Position numbers and translations under genes: made by a program
In this document: piece by piece, positions 8,280-19,865 of the stretch
How the letters are laid out: every line of letters starts with the position of its first letter
How positions within the stretch are numbered: the first letter of the stretch is position 1
From: Streptomyces sp. DSM 110735
GTDB taxonomy: Bacteria > Actinomycetota > Actinomycetes > Streptomycetales > Streptomycetaceae
DNA length: 64,000 bases
Assembly: GCF_016482685.1 (NCBI RefSeq)
Contig: NZ_JACYHF010000010.1
Span: forward strand, 1 to 64,000
Direction: 5' to 3'
The notes under the pieces: model-generated
Seen by the model: the letters and a program-made list of their open reading frames with translations, nothing else
Databases searched by the model: none
What the model was told of the DNA's origin: nothing

Positions 8280-8524
8280 GCGGCGGTCCGATCGACTCGT
8301 GCGGTGAGGGCTCGGGCGGGAGCGCTATCGCCTCCGGCGGTTCGTGGCGTACGTCATGTCTCTCGCTCCCGGCGGCTGCATCGAACACCGACGAAAACCG
8401 GCGCGTCAATGGGTGTTCATCTACGGATTCCGTAGCCAAACCGCCTCTCCGGCTACGCATACAGCGGCATCTCGCGGGTGGTTCCCCGCTTGTCACCGGT
8501 ACGGGAACCGCAGGTGCCGAGCCG

Positions 8525-8568
8525 AAAAAAACCGGGCCCGGAGGCGCTGTGCACGCCTTCGGGCCCGG
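8525..8568 (-). terminator. Rho-independent terminator of the inositol operon
   Basis: On the minus strand, 13 bases after the mmsA stop, a 15-bp stem (8554-8568 with 8532-8546, one G-U pair) is followed by seven U residues (A run at 8525-8531). This is the most canonical intrinsic terminator in the window. Confidence 0.92.
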
Positions 8569-8581
8569 ACGGGTGTACGGC

Positions 8582-10084
<1,503 letters not shown>

Positions 10085-10100
10085 GTCCTCGGGCTCCTTG

Positions 10101-11981
10101 TCACAGAGGGCGGCGGCGGGCCGACCGGTGCCGTTCGTACAGCTCGCGTGCCTTGACCGCGGACGGCCTGGTCGCGGTCTCGGCCACGGGAACATCCCAC
10201 CAGGCCGCGGCCGGGGGCGCGCCCGACACACTGTCGGACGTTTCGGTCTCCACGTAGACACATGTGGGAGTGTCGGCGGCGCGCGCCTCGGCGAGGGCGT
10301 CCCGCAGCTCCCCCACCGTCCGGGCGCGCAGCACCCGCATCCCGAGGCTCGCCGCGTTGGCGGCGAGGTCCACGGGGAGCGGGGCGCCGGTGTAGGTCCC
10401 GTCGGGCACGGTGTGGCGGTAGGCGGTGCCGAAGCGCTCGGCGCCGACCGACTCCGAGAGACCGCCGATGGACGCGTACCCGTGGTTCTGGATGAGCACC
10501 ATCTTGACCGCCACGCCCTCCTGCACGGCGGTGACGATCTCGGTCGGCGTCATCAGATACGTCCCGTCGCCCACGAGCGCCCAGACGTTCCGGTGGGGCG
10601 CGGCGAGCTTCACGCCGAGGGCGGCGGGGATCTCGTAGCCCATGCAGGAGTAGCCGTACTCCAGGTGGTACTGGTCGTGGGAGCGGGCGCGCCAGAGTTT
10701 GTGCAGGTCGCCGGGGAGGGACCCGGCGGCGTTCACGATGATGTCGCTCTCGTCGACGAGGGCGTCGAGCGCGCCGACGACCTGCGGCTGGGTCGGCACC
10801 GCGTCCGGGTCGGCGGCGGCGAAACAGGCGTCCACCCGGCGCTCCCAGTCCGCCTTGGCCGCCGAGTAGCCCTCGATGTACTCCTCCGGCACCCGGTGGT
10901 CGTGCATCTGAAGCGCCTCGGTCAGCTCCCCGAGCCCGCTGCGGGCGTCCGCGATGAGCGGGAGTCCGGACATCTTGTGTCCGTCGAAGGGCGCGATGTT
11001 TAGGTTGAGGAAGCGCACGCCGGGGTGCTCGAAGAGGGTGCCGGAGGCGGTGGTGAAGTCGGTGTACCGGGTGCCGACGCCGATCACCAGGTCGGCGGCG
11101 CGGGCGAGTTCATCTGCGGTGGCGGTGCCGGTGTGCCCGATGCCGCCCACGTCCTGGGGGTGGTCGTACGCCAAGGACCCCTTGCCCGCCTGGGTGGAGG
11201 CGACCGGGATGCCGGTGACGGCGGCGAACTCGGCGAGCGCCTCCTCGGCGCGGCTGTGGTGGACCCCGCCGCCCGCGATCACGAGAGGGCGCCGTGCCTG
11301 CCTGATCGCCCCTACCGCTTCGGTGAGTTCGGTCGGATCGGCTCCCGGACGCCGTACGGTCCACACCCGCTCGGCGAAGAACTCCTCGGGCCAGTCGTAC
11401 GCCTCCGCCTGCACGTCCTGCGGGAGGGCGAGCGTGACGGCACCGGTCTCGACCGGGTCGGTGAGGACGCGTACGGCTGCCAGTGCGCTCGGGATCAGGG
11501 TTTCGGGGCGGGTGATGCGGTCGAAGTAGCGGGACACCGGGCGCAGGGTGTCGTTCACCGACACGTCGCCCGCGTACGGGACTTCGAGCTGCTGGAGGAC
11601 CGGGTCGGCGGGGCGGCCGGCGAAAACGTCGCCGGGGAGGAGCAGGACGGGGAGGTGGTTGATGGTGGCGAGGGCGGCGCCGGTGACGAGGTTGGTGGCG
11701 CCGGGTCCGATGGAGGTGGTCACCGCGTGGGTGGAGAGGCGGTTGGACTGGCGGGCGTAGCCGACCGCCGCGTGCACCATCGCCTGTTCGTTGCGACCCT
11801 GGTGGAACGGCATCAACTCCCGGTGTTCAACCAGGGCTTGACCGAGTCCCGCGACGTTGCCGTGCCCGAAGATCCCCCAGGTGGCGCCGATGAGCCGCCG
11901 TCGTGCACCGTCGCGCTCGGTGTGCTGCGCGGCGAGGAAGCGGACGAGCGCCTGCGCGACGGTGAGCCGGACGGTGGTCAT
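10101..11981 (-). CDS. iolD: 3D-(3,5/4)-trihydroxycyclohexane-1,2-dione acylhydrolase
   Basis: This is a 626-residue thiamine-diphosphate enzyme that cleaves the ring of 3D-trihydroxycyclohexane-1,2-dione to 5-deoxy-D-glucuronate in myo-inositol catabolism. The three domains of the ThDP decarboxylase fold are visible. The N-terminal part contains GIFGHGNVAGLGQ and the glutamine-rich HQGRNEQAMVHAA (catalytic Glu). The middle domain contains IAGGGVHHS. The C-terminal cofactor site reads GDGTYLM followed by IQNHGYASIGGLS. Length matches IolD of Bacillus. ATG 11981 overlaps the iolB stop by four bases (ATGA), so the start is secure and the two are translationally coupled. Confidence 0.95.
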   Translation of the reverse strand: MTTVRLTVAQALVRFLAAQHTERDGARRRLIGATWGIFGHGNVAGLGQALVEHRELMPFHQGRNEQAMVHAAVGYARQSNRLSTHAVTTSIGPGATNLVTGAALATINHLPVLLLPGDVFAGRPADPVLQQLEVPYAGDVSVNDTLRPVSRYFDRITRPETLIPSALAAVRVLTDPVETGAVTLALPQDVQAEAYDWPEEFFAERVWTVRRPGADPTELTEAVGAIRQARRPLVIAGGGVHHSRAEEALAEFAAVTGIPVASTQAGKGSLAYDHPQDVGGIGHTGTATADELARAADLVIGVGTRYTDFTTASGTLFEHPGVRFLNLNIAPFDGHKMSGLPLIADARSGLGELTEALQMHDHRVPEEYIEGYSAAKADWERRVDACFAAADPDAVPTQPQVVGALDALVDESDIIVNAAGSLPGDLHKLWRARSHDQYHLEYGYSCMGYEIPAALGVKLAAPHRNVWALVGDGTYLMTPTEIVTAVQEGVAVKMVLIQNHGYASIGGLSESVGAERFGTAYRHTVPDGTYTGAPLPVDLAANAASLGMRVLRARTVGELRDALAEARAADTPTCVYVETETSDSVSGAPPAAAWWDVPVAETATRPSAVKARELYERHRSARRRPL

Positions 11982-12811
11982 CGGTACCCCCCTGCGGTGT
12001 GGTCCGGGTGGAAGCGGATGCGCCATTCGCGGGTGGCGCCGGGTCCCGCCATGACGTTCAGGTAGTACATGGCGTGTCCGGGCTGGGCGATCGACGGTCC
12101 GTGCCAGCCGTCCGGGACGAGCACCGCGTCACCCGTGCGGACCTCGGCGAGCACGTCGGCGCCGCCTTCGCGGGAGGGGAAGACACGCTGGTAGCCGAGA
12201 CCGCCGTCCTCGATCTCGAAGTAGTAGATCTCCTCCAGCTCGGACTCCTCCCCCGGCAGGTGCTCGTCGTGCTTGTGCGGCGGGTACGAGGACCAGTTGC
12301 CGCCGGGGGTGATCACCTCGACGGCGATGAGCCTGTCGCAGTCGAAGGTGTCGGCGGCGGCGAAGTTGCGCACTCTGCGGGCGCAGGTGCCGCTGCCGCG
12401 CTCTTCGACGGGGACCTCCGGCGCGGGGCCGTAGCGGGCGGGGAGTCGTCGCTCGCACTTCGCTCCTGCCAGGGCGAAGCGGCCTCCCGCGCCGGAGGCG
12501 ATCTGGACCCGGGCGTCCCGGGGTGCGTACACGAAGTCGGTGACCTCCGCGAAAACGCTTACCCGGCCCTGGACCTGGTATTTCTCATCGTCAACTTGTA
12601 CGGTACATGCGCCTTGCAGGGGCAGCACGATCCACTCGGCGTCCCCGGTGTCGAAGGTATGCGTGGCACCGGGTTCCAGGTCGACGACGCGCAGGGCGGT
12701 GTGCGCCCAGCCGGAGCGCCCGGAGCGCCCGGAGCCGGGACCGACGTCGAGGACGTACGGGGCGTTCGCCGCGGTTCCGGCGGGCAGATGCAGTCCGTCA
12801 CTGGTCGTCAT
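11978..12811 (-). CDS. iolB: 5-deoxy-glucuronate isomerase
   Basis: This is a 277-residue bicupin that isomerises 5-deoxy-glucuronate to 2-deoxy-5-keto-gluconate, the step after IolD. Two cupin modules are visible. The C-terminal one carries the metal-binding set SSYPPHKHDEH and the Glu-rich LEEIYYFEIE, then VPDGWHGPS. Length is normal. ATG 12811 lies 14 bases inside the end of the preceding aldolase-like gene, and the stop overlaps iolD, giving a tightly coupled chain iolC, aldolase, iolB, iolD. Confidence 0.95.
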   Translation of the reverse strand: MTTSDGLHLPAGTAANAPYVLDVGPGSGRSGRSGWAHTALRVVDLEPGATHTFDTGDAEWIVLPLQGACTVQVDDEKYQVQGRVSVFAEVTDFVYAPRDARVQIASGAGGRFALAGAKCERRLPARYGPAPEVPVEERGSGTCARRVRNFAAADTFDCDRLIAVEVITPGGNWSSYPPHKHDEHLPGEESELEEIYYFEIEDGGLGYQRVFPSREGGADVLAEVRTGDAVLVPDGWHGPSIAQPGHAMYYLNVMAGPGATREWRIRFHPDHTAGGYR

Positions 12812-13910
12812 GCGGCTCTCCCAGCAGTCCGGCGGCGGTGTCCACGGCGGCGGCCACGTCGCCGTCCGCCGGGTACAGCAGCGAGCGGCCGACCACCAGA
12901 CCGCGCACGGTGGGCAGTTGGAGCGCGCCGCGCCACTTCTCGTAGGCGGCTGCCTGCTCCTGTGCCGTGCCGCCCGCCTCGCCGCCGAGCAGCACGGCGG
13001 GCAGTGTGGTGGTCGCCATGACCTCGGCCATGTCCTCGGGATGCTCGGTGACGGGCACCTTCAGCCAGGTGTAGGCGGAGGTGCCGCCGAGCCCGGAGGC
13101 GATGGCGAGGGAGCGGGTGACCGCCTCCGCGGAGAGATCGTTGCGCAGTCGTCCGTCCGCGCCGCGTCTGCTGAGGAACGGTTCGATGAACAGCGGCAGT
13201 TGACGCTCCGCCATCGCGTCGACCGCACGCGCCGCGCTCTCCAGCGTGGTCAGCGAGCCCGGGTCGGAGTAGTCGACGCGCAGCAGCAGCTTGCCCGCGT
13301 CGAAGCGCAGCCGCTCGATGTCCTGCGGACGGTGCCCGGTGAAGCGGTCGTCCAGCTCGAAGCTCGCGCCCTGGAGTCCGCCCCGGTTCATGGACCCCAT
13401 GACGACCTTGCCGTCCAGGGCGCCGAGCAGCAGCAGGTCGTCCAGGATGTCGGCGGTGGCGAGCACGCCGTCCACCCCCGGGCGGGACAGCGCGAGACAC
13501 AGCCGCTCCAGCAGATCCGCCCGGTTGGCCATCGCGAACTCCCGGCCGCCCGCCCCGAGCGCGCCCCGGGCGGGATGGTCGGCGGCGACGATCAGCAGCC
13601 GCTCACTGGCCCGGAGCAGCGGACGCCGGACGCGGCGGGCGGCTGCCTCGGCGACGGCTTCGGGGTGCCGGGTGCGGAGGTGGACCAGGGCGGAGACGTC
13701 GACGCGAGGGCCGGTGCCGGGGCGGACCCTGGGGACGGCTCGGGCATCGGCAGCGTCACGCGCCTCGGCGCGGACTCCGGCCCCGCCGGTGGCGGCGGTG
13801 GCGGCGGTGGCGGCGGTGGCGGCCTGGGCCCTGACGACGGCTGGGCCCCGACTCCCGAAAGGGGCCCCCGGGCGGACGGGAGCGCCGTCTGTGGCGCGGC
13901 CCGCGCTCAC
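12798..13910 (-). CDS. Cgl0159-type (beta/alpha)8 aldolase-like protein of the inositol operon
   Basis: This is a 370-residue protein. From about residue 75 onward it matches a family of class-I-aldolase-like barrels found in actinobacterial inositol clusters (ALVHLRTRHPEAVAEAA, LLIVAADHPARGALG, ATADILDDLLLLGALDGKVVMGSMNRGG, TWLKVPVT). The position between iolC and iolB suggests it acts as the 6-phospho-5-dehydro-2-deoxygluconate aldolase (an IolJ function). That is inference: no classical IolJ is visible in the window. The GTG start at 13910 overlaps the iolC stop by four bases (GTGA). The first 70 residues are low-complexity Ala/Gly/Thr-rich sequence, partly encoded by a 9-base repeat, and look like an added extension. 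No alternative ATG or GTG lies nearer the conserved part. Confidence 0.8.
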   Translation of the reverse strand: MSAGRATDGAPVRPGAPFGSRGPAVVRAQAATAATAATAATGGAGVRAEARDAADARAVPRVRPGTGPRVDVSALVHLRTRHPEAVAEAAARRVRRPLLRASERLLIVAADHPARGALGAGGREFAMANRADLLERLCLALSRPGVDGVLATADILDDLLLLGALDGKVVMGSMNRGGLQGASFELDDRFTGHRPQDIERLRFDAGKLLLRVDYSDPGSLTTLESAARAVDAMAERQLPLFIEPFLSRRGADGRLRNDLSAEAVTRSLAIASGLGGTSAYTWLKVPVTEHPEDMAEVMATTTLPAVLLGGEAGGTAQEQAAAYEKWRGALQLPTVRGLVVGRSLLYPADGDVAAAVDTAAGLLGEPHDDQ

Positions 13911-14857
13911 CGCACCGCTCCCGCCGCCAGCGCGGACGCCACCTCGTCCGGTGTCGGCATCGCGGAGGAGCACTCCAGGCGCGATGCCACGATGGCGCCC
14001 GCCGCGTTGGCGTGCCGCATCACCGTCTCCAGGTCCCAGCCCGCCAGCAGCCCGTGGCACAGCGAGCCGCCGAACGCGTCGCCCGCGCCGAGACCGTTGA
14101 GGACGGTCACCGGGAGCGGGGGCACCTCGGCGCTCTCCCCGTCCCGGCTCACCGCGAGGACCCCCTTGGGTCCCTGTTTCACCACGGCGAGTTCCACCCC
14201 GGCGGAGAGCAACGCCTCGGCGGCGGCGCGGGGTTCGCGGACCCCGGTGGCGATCTCCACCTCGTCCAGGTTGCCGACGGCCACCGTGGCGTGCCGCAGC
14301 GCCTCGGCGTAGTAGGGGCGCGCGATGTCGGGGTCGCTCCAGAACATCGGGCGCCAGTCCAGGTCGAAGACGGTCACGCCGGAGCGGGCGCGATGGGCGA
14401 GGGCGTCGAGGGTGGCGCCGCGGCTCGGCTCCTCGCTCAGTCCGGTGCCGGTGACCCAGAAGACACGCGCCGCGCGGATCGCGTCGAGGTCGAGTTCGCC
14501 GGGGTGGATCTCCAGGTCGGGCGCCTTGGGCAGCCGGTAGAAGTAGAGCGGGAAGTCGTCCGGCGGAAAGACCTCGCAGAAGGTGACCGGCGTGGGCAGT
14601 CCGGGGACCGGGGTGACCCAGCGGTCGTCCACGCCGAAGCCGCGCAGCGCCTCGTGGAGGTAGTCGCCGAAGGGGTCGGCGCCGGTGCGGGTGATCACCG
14701 CCGTACGGAGTCCGAGCCGGGCGGCGGCGACCGCGACGTTGGTCGCCGAGCCGCCGAGGAACTTGCCGAAGGACGACACCCGGTCGAGCGGGACCCCGGT
14801 CTGGAGCGGGTAGAGGTCCACCCCGATCCGCCCCATGGTGATCAGGTCGTACGCCAT
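13907..14857 (-). CDS. iolC: 5-dehydro-2-deoxygluconokinase
   Basis: This is a 316-residue PfkB-family sugar kinase that phosphorylates 2-deoxy-5-keto-gluconate, the first gene of the inositol operon. Seen are the N-terminal GRIGVDLYP, the PfkB signature GGSATNVAVAAARLG (about 35-49), and the C-terminal catalytic motif GLGAGDAFGGS (Asp near residue 260). ATG 14857 is chosen over an upstream in-frame codon because the conserved protein begins MAYDLITMGRIGVD and GGGGAG lies just upstream. It is transcribed from a divergent promoter region (14890-14953). Confidence 0.94.
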   Translation of the reverse strand: MAYDLITMGRIGVDLYPLQTGVPLDRVSSFGKFLGGSATNVAVAAARLGLRTAVITRTGADPFGDYLHEALRGFGVDDRWVTPVPGLPTPVTFCEVFPPDDFPLYFYRLPKAPDLEIHPGELDLDAIRAARVFWVTGTGLSEEPSRGATLDALAHRARSGVTVFDLDWRPMFWSDPDIARPYYAEALRHATVAVGNLDEVEIATGVREPRAAAEALLSAGVELAVVKQGPKGVLAVSRDGESAEVPPLPVTVLNGLGAGDAFGGSLCHGLLAGWDLETVMRHANAAGAIVASRLECSSAMPTPDEVASALAAGAVR

Positions 14858-14889
14858 CGGCTCCCCTTCGTCCCGGGTCTCTTCCCGGT

Positions 14890-14953
14890 GTTCTAGTCCG
14901 GTCCGGTGAGCCCTGTCAATGTTTTGTCCGGACATTCGGACCAGGTATTGACA
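14890..14953. promoter_or_regulatory. Divergent iol promoter/operator region
   Basis: Two TTGACA hexamers face away from each other (minus strand 14914-14919, plus strand 14948-14953); with one flanking base they form the inverted pair TGTCAAT/ATTGACA. On the minus strand TAGAAC (14890-14895) sits 18 bases from its -35, giving a good iolC promoter. Midway lies the perfect 10-base palindrome TGTCCGGACA (14925-14934), a likely operator, possibly for an inositol repressor. On the plus side the -10 position would place transcription start almost at the ATG at 14985, which also lacks a Shine-Dalgarno, so a leaderless mRNA is suggested. Motifs are seen; their function is inferred. Confidence 0.6.
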
Positions 14954-14984
14954 CCCCTTCCGGCAGGCGCCCACGCTGGCGCCC

Positions 14985-15899
14985 ATGACGTCGCTGCCGA
15001 CTTCCCCACTGTCCCGTATCCGCGTCGGATCGGCCCCCGACTCCTGGGGTGTGTGGTTCCCGGACGACCCCCGGCAGGTGCCCTGGCAGCGCTTCCTCGA
15101 CGAGGTCGCGGACGCCGGGTACGCGTGGATCGAGCTGGGTCCGTACGGCTATCTGCCGACCGACCCCGCCGTGCTCGCCGAGGAGACCGTCCGGCGCGGT
15201 CTGAAGGTGTCCGCCGGCACGGTCTTCACCGGGCTGCACCACGGTCCGGCGGTGTGGGAGAAGACCTGGGAGCACGTCGCGGCCATCGCGGACCTCACCC
15301 GGGCGACGGGCGCCCGCCATCTCGTCGTCATCCCCTCCTTCTGGCGCGACGACAAGACCGGCGAGGTGCTGGAGCCGTCGGAGCTGACGGCGGAGCAGTG
15401 GCGGAACCTGACCGCGCTGACCGAGCGCCTGGGCCACGAGGTGCGCGAGCGGTACGGCCTGACGATCGCCGTCCACCCGCACGCCGACACCCACATCGAC
15501 ACCGAAGAGAACGTCACCCGCTTCCTGGACGGCACCGACTCCGCCGAGGTGTCGCTCTGCCTGGACACCGGGCACTACGCCTACTGCGGCGGCGACAGCG
15601 TCAAGCTGATCGAGACCTACGGCGAGCGGATCGGCTACCTCCACCTCAAGCAGGTGGACCCGGAGATCCTGGCCGGGGTGCGCGCCGAGGGCACGCCGTT
15701 CGGTCCGGCGGTCGCGCGGGGCGTGATGTGCGAGCCCCCCGCCGGGGTGCCCGCGCTCGGTCCGGTCCTGGAGGCGGCGGCGCGCCTTGACACCGATCTG
15801 TTCGCGATCGTCGAGCAGGACATGTACCCGTGCGCGCCGGACCGTCCGCTGCCGATCGCGCGGCGGACCCGGGCGTTCCTGCGCTCGTGCGGGGTATGA
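14985..15899 (+). CDS. Sugar phosphate isomerase/epimerase, IolE/IolI-like TIM barrel
   Basis: This is a 304-residue protein of the AP-endonuclease-2-like TIM-barrel family. Visible metal/active-site motifs are the N-terminal RVGSAPDSWGVW, AWIELGPYGY, IAVHPHADTHIDT, CLDTGHYAYCGGD (conserved Asp-x-Gly-His), YLHLKQVDPE and FAIVEQDMY. The RVGSAPDSWGVWFPDDP beginning is typical of inosose dehydratases (IolE) and the related IolI/MocC. The position, divergent from iolC, fits conversion of 2-keto-myo-inositol in the same pathway. Whether it is the dehydratase or the isomerase is not decided by the sequence alone. No Shine-Dalgarno is visible before ATG 14985. Confidence 0.85.
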   Translation: MTSLPTSPLSRIRVGSAPDSWGVWFPDDPRQVPWQRFLDEVADAGYAWIELGPYGYLPTDPAVLAEETVRRGLKVSAGTVFTGLHHGPAVWEKTWEHVAAIADLTRATGARHLVVIPSFWRDDKTGEVLEPSELTAEQWRNLTALTERLGHEVRERYGLTIAVHPHADTHIDTEENVTRFLDGTDSAEVSLCLDTGHYAYCGGDSVKLIETYGERIGYLHLKQVDPEILAGVRAEGTPFGPAVARGVMCEPPAGVPALGPVLEAAARLDTDLFAIVEQDMYPCAPDRPLPIARRTRAFLRSCGV

Positions 15900-16195
15900 C
15901 ACGGGCCGGAGGTTGACGCCCCGCCCCTCGCCGGATCAGCCGCGCCCCCGCGCGTCAATCTCCCACGCCCGCCGCTCGTCATACTGATCGGCTGCGGTTC
16001 CGTCACGAATACGCCCCTCCTGTCACATACGTCGCGCGTACGCGGGTTCTCCGTCACACCCGACCCACAAACCCCTCCCGGTGGTCACTCTGTGTCGTTG
16101 AGTCGGCACAGGCTTGTGATCACCAGCGCTGCGCCCGGTCCCCCGACGGCCGCCCCCGGTCGTGCCCGCGGCGCGCGCGCAGGGAGGTGCGACTC

Positions 16196-16393
16196 ATGAC
16201 CGACCGAAGGCTCTGGTCCTACAAGGAGATCGCGGCGCACATCCGGGTGCAGCCGGACACCGTGCGGTCCTATCGCAAACACGGCCTGCTGCCCCCGCCC
16301 GACCTCGTGGAGGGCGGCAAGCCCTACTGGTACGCCGACACGGTGCGCGCCTGGGTCGCCTCGCGCCCGGGCAACCGCGGCCGCAGAGACTGA
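16196..16393 (+). CDS. Small MerR/excisionase-like helix-turn-helix protein
   Basis: This is a 65-residue protein made of one winged-helix DNA-binding domain: LWSYKEIAAHIRVQPDTVRSYRKHGLLPPPD is the helix-turn-helix, and GGKPYWYADTVRAWVASR is the wing and last helix. It has no effector domain, so it resembles phage Xis/AlpA-type or stand-alone MerR-like proteins that are common in Streptomyces. ATG 16196 is chosen over GTG 16187 because AGGGAGG at 16181-16187 gives normal spacing. It precedes the copper genes but is separated by 240 bases that include their operator, so a link to copper control is not supported. The 296 bases before it hold no recognisable feature. Confidence 0.75.
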   Translation: MTDRRLWSYKEIAAHIRVQPDTVRSYRKHGLLPPPDLVEGGKPYWYADTVRAWVASRPGNRGRRD

Positions 16394-16534
16394 GCCTCCG
16401 TCACCATCCCGTGCCCCGAACGCCCGCACGCCGTCCCCCGAGGGGCGGTGCGCGGGCGTTCGCCGTACTGCGACAAAGCGCGCGTATACATAGGGTGCGG
16501 GAGGATTCACCCACCATCGGGGAGCCCTTGGGGA

Positions 16535-16551
16535 ATACCCCCTAGGGGTAT
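16535..16551 (+). promoter_or_regulatory. CsoR-type copper operator overlapping the copZ promoter
   Basis: The 17-base pseudopalindrome ATACCCCCTAGGGGTAT matches the GC-tract operator known for CsoR repressors of Streptomyces. TATAGT (16549-16554) overlaps its right half and fits a -10 element, so bound CsoR would block the promoter and Cu(I) would relieve it. The csoR gene itself is not in the window. Confidence 0.85.
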
Positions 16552-16633
16552 AGTGTTGACAGAGGTGAGGTTCCCCGAGAACCCCACCGGCCACACGGGC
16601 CCCGCCCCACGCACGTCCGACGAGGAGAACGAC

Positions 16634-16873
16634 ATGAGCGCCCAGACCGACACCCCGGGCTCCGTCACCGCCGTCTACCAGGTGAGCGGCATGAGCTGCG
16701 GCCACTGCGAGGGCTCCGTCTCCGCCGAGATCTCCGAGATCCCCGGCGTCAGCTCGGTCAAGGCGGTCGCCTCGACCGGCGAGGTCACGGTCGTCTCCGC
16801 CGCCCCGCTCGACGAGGACGCCATCCGCGCCGCCGTCGACGAGGCGGGCTTCGAGCTGGCCGGCCGCGCCTGA
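16634..16873 (+). CDS. copZ: Copper chaperone (heavy-metal-associated domain)
   Basis: This is a 79-residue cytoplasmic protein formed by one HMA ferredoxin-like domain. The Cu(I)-binding site is GMSCGHCEGSV (Cys22, Cys25). It delivers Cu(I) to the exporter encoded 124 bases downstream. Length is slightly longer than usual because of a 12-residue N-terminal tail. ATG 16634 follows GAGGAGAA. It lies directly downstream of the CsoR box, so it is expected to be copper-induced together with copA. Confidence 0.93.
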   Translation: MSAQTDTPGSVTAVYQVSGMSCGHCEGSVSAEISEIPGVSSVKAVASTGEVTVVSAAPLDEDAIRAAVDEAGFELAGRA

Positions 16874-16997
16874 CGGCACCCGTCACACGTCCGGCCCGCA
16901 CCCCGAGCGCGACCGGAGCACACCTTCCCCGACCGGGCCGTACCGACCAGCTCATACTGGATTCCGTACGGCCCGGTCCGATGTCTGGAGTCCGGAC

Positions 16998-19250
<2,253 letters not shown>

Positions 19251-19736
19251 AATACCCCCCGGTTACCGGCGGTTCGGGCCGGGAGAAGTAAGAGTCCCTC
19301 TAGAGTCGGGCCCTTGCCTCACATAAGCTCTTCACAAGGCTCGCGCATCATCCTTACGCTTGGGCACCCGATCACCGTATCGGGGCTCTTGTGCACCTAA
19401 AGGACATATGCAAGAGACGCAGATCACAGTGATGCGAACGTAACCATCGAAGGGGTTCGAAGGTCTAAGTTGGCGGTGTCAGTCCAGCGTCTTGGGGGGC
19501 GCCGGCTGGCATCTGGAGTCGTCTTGGGGGACTTCTCCAGAGATGCGTTGCCGGGGCACGTACACCGGGAAGCTTTGAGCGGCCCTCCCAGCGTGCGCTG
19601 TCCCGGCAGACCGCAACCGTTGTGCATCACTGGAGCGCGGTGGGTTCGCCCGCCGTGCTCAGGCAGCGAATTCAGGCGCTGCCTCTCCGAGCGCCCGGCC
19701 CGGATCCCGTGGGGGGAATCCGCACCGGGGCATGGG
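19251..19736. other. Long gene-free stretch upstream of a plus-strand terminator
   Basis: Almost 490 bases between copA and the hairpin at 19737 contain no convincing protein. GC is locally low at 19310-19460 (TTCACA and similar promoter-like hexamers, near-repeats GAAGGGGTTC/CGAAGGTC). One plus-strand frame opens at TTG 19470, but its codon use lacks the Streptomyces third-position bias. A non-coding transcript ending at 19737-19800 would account for the arrangement; this is a hypothesis. Confidence 0.35.
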
Positions 19737-19800
19737 AAGGCGCCCTGGACGTCGGCCCGTGGGGGGACCGACGCGCCAGGGCGCCTTCTTCTTTGCTTTT
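19737..19800 (+). terminator. Intrinsic terminator facing the plus strand
   Basis: The arms AAGGCGCCCTGG (19737-19748) and CCAGGGCGCCTT (19776-19787) extend inward with GTCGG/CCGAC and are followed by TCTTCTTTGCTTTT. The U-rich side is on the plus strand, although the stem could also stop the minus-strand citA transcript ending at 19866. Confidence 0.8.
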
Positions 19801-19865
19801 CAGGCTCGTTCCGCCTCCGGGGCGCCCTGCGGCACCCCGGAGTCCGAAGCCTTACGGCGCTGGGA

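Noticed and set aside
8280..8524. A riboswitch in the leader of the amino-acid permease
   Set aside because: Some short inverted repeats exist, but no known aptamer pattern or terminator/anti-terminator pair could be recognised.
16187..16633. The small HTH protein as the copper regulator (CueR or CsoR)
   Set aside because: It has no metal-binding cysteines or dimerisation helix, and the operator upstream of copZ is of CsoR type, not MerR type.
19470..19740. Plus-strand frame starting at TTG 19470
   Set aside because: Codon use lacks the Streptomyces bias, there is no ribosome-binding site, and the frame only stays open because it runs into antisense citA.
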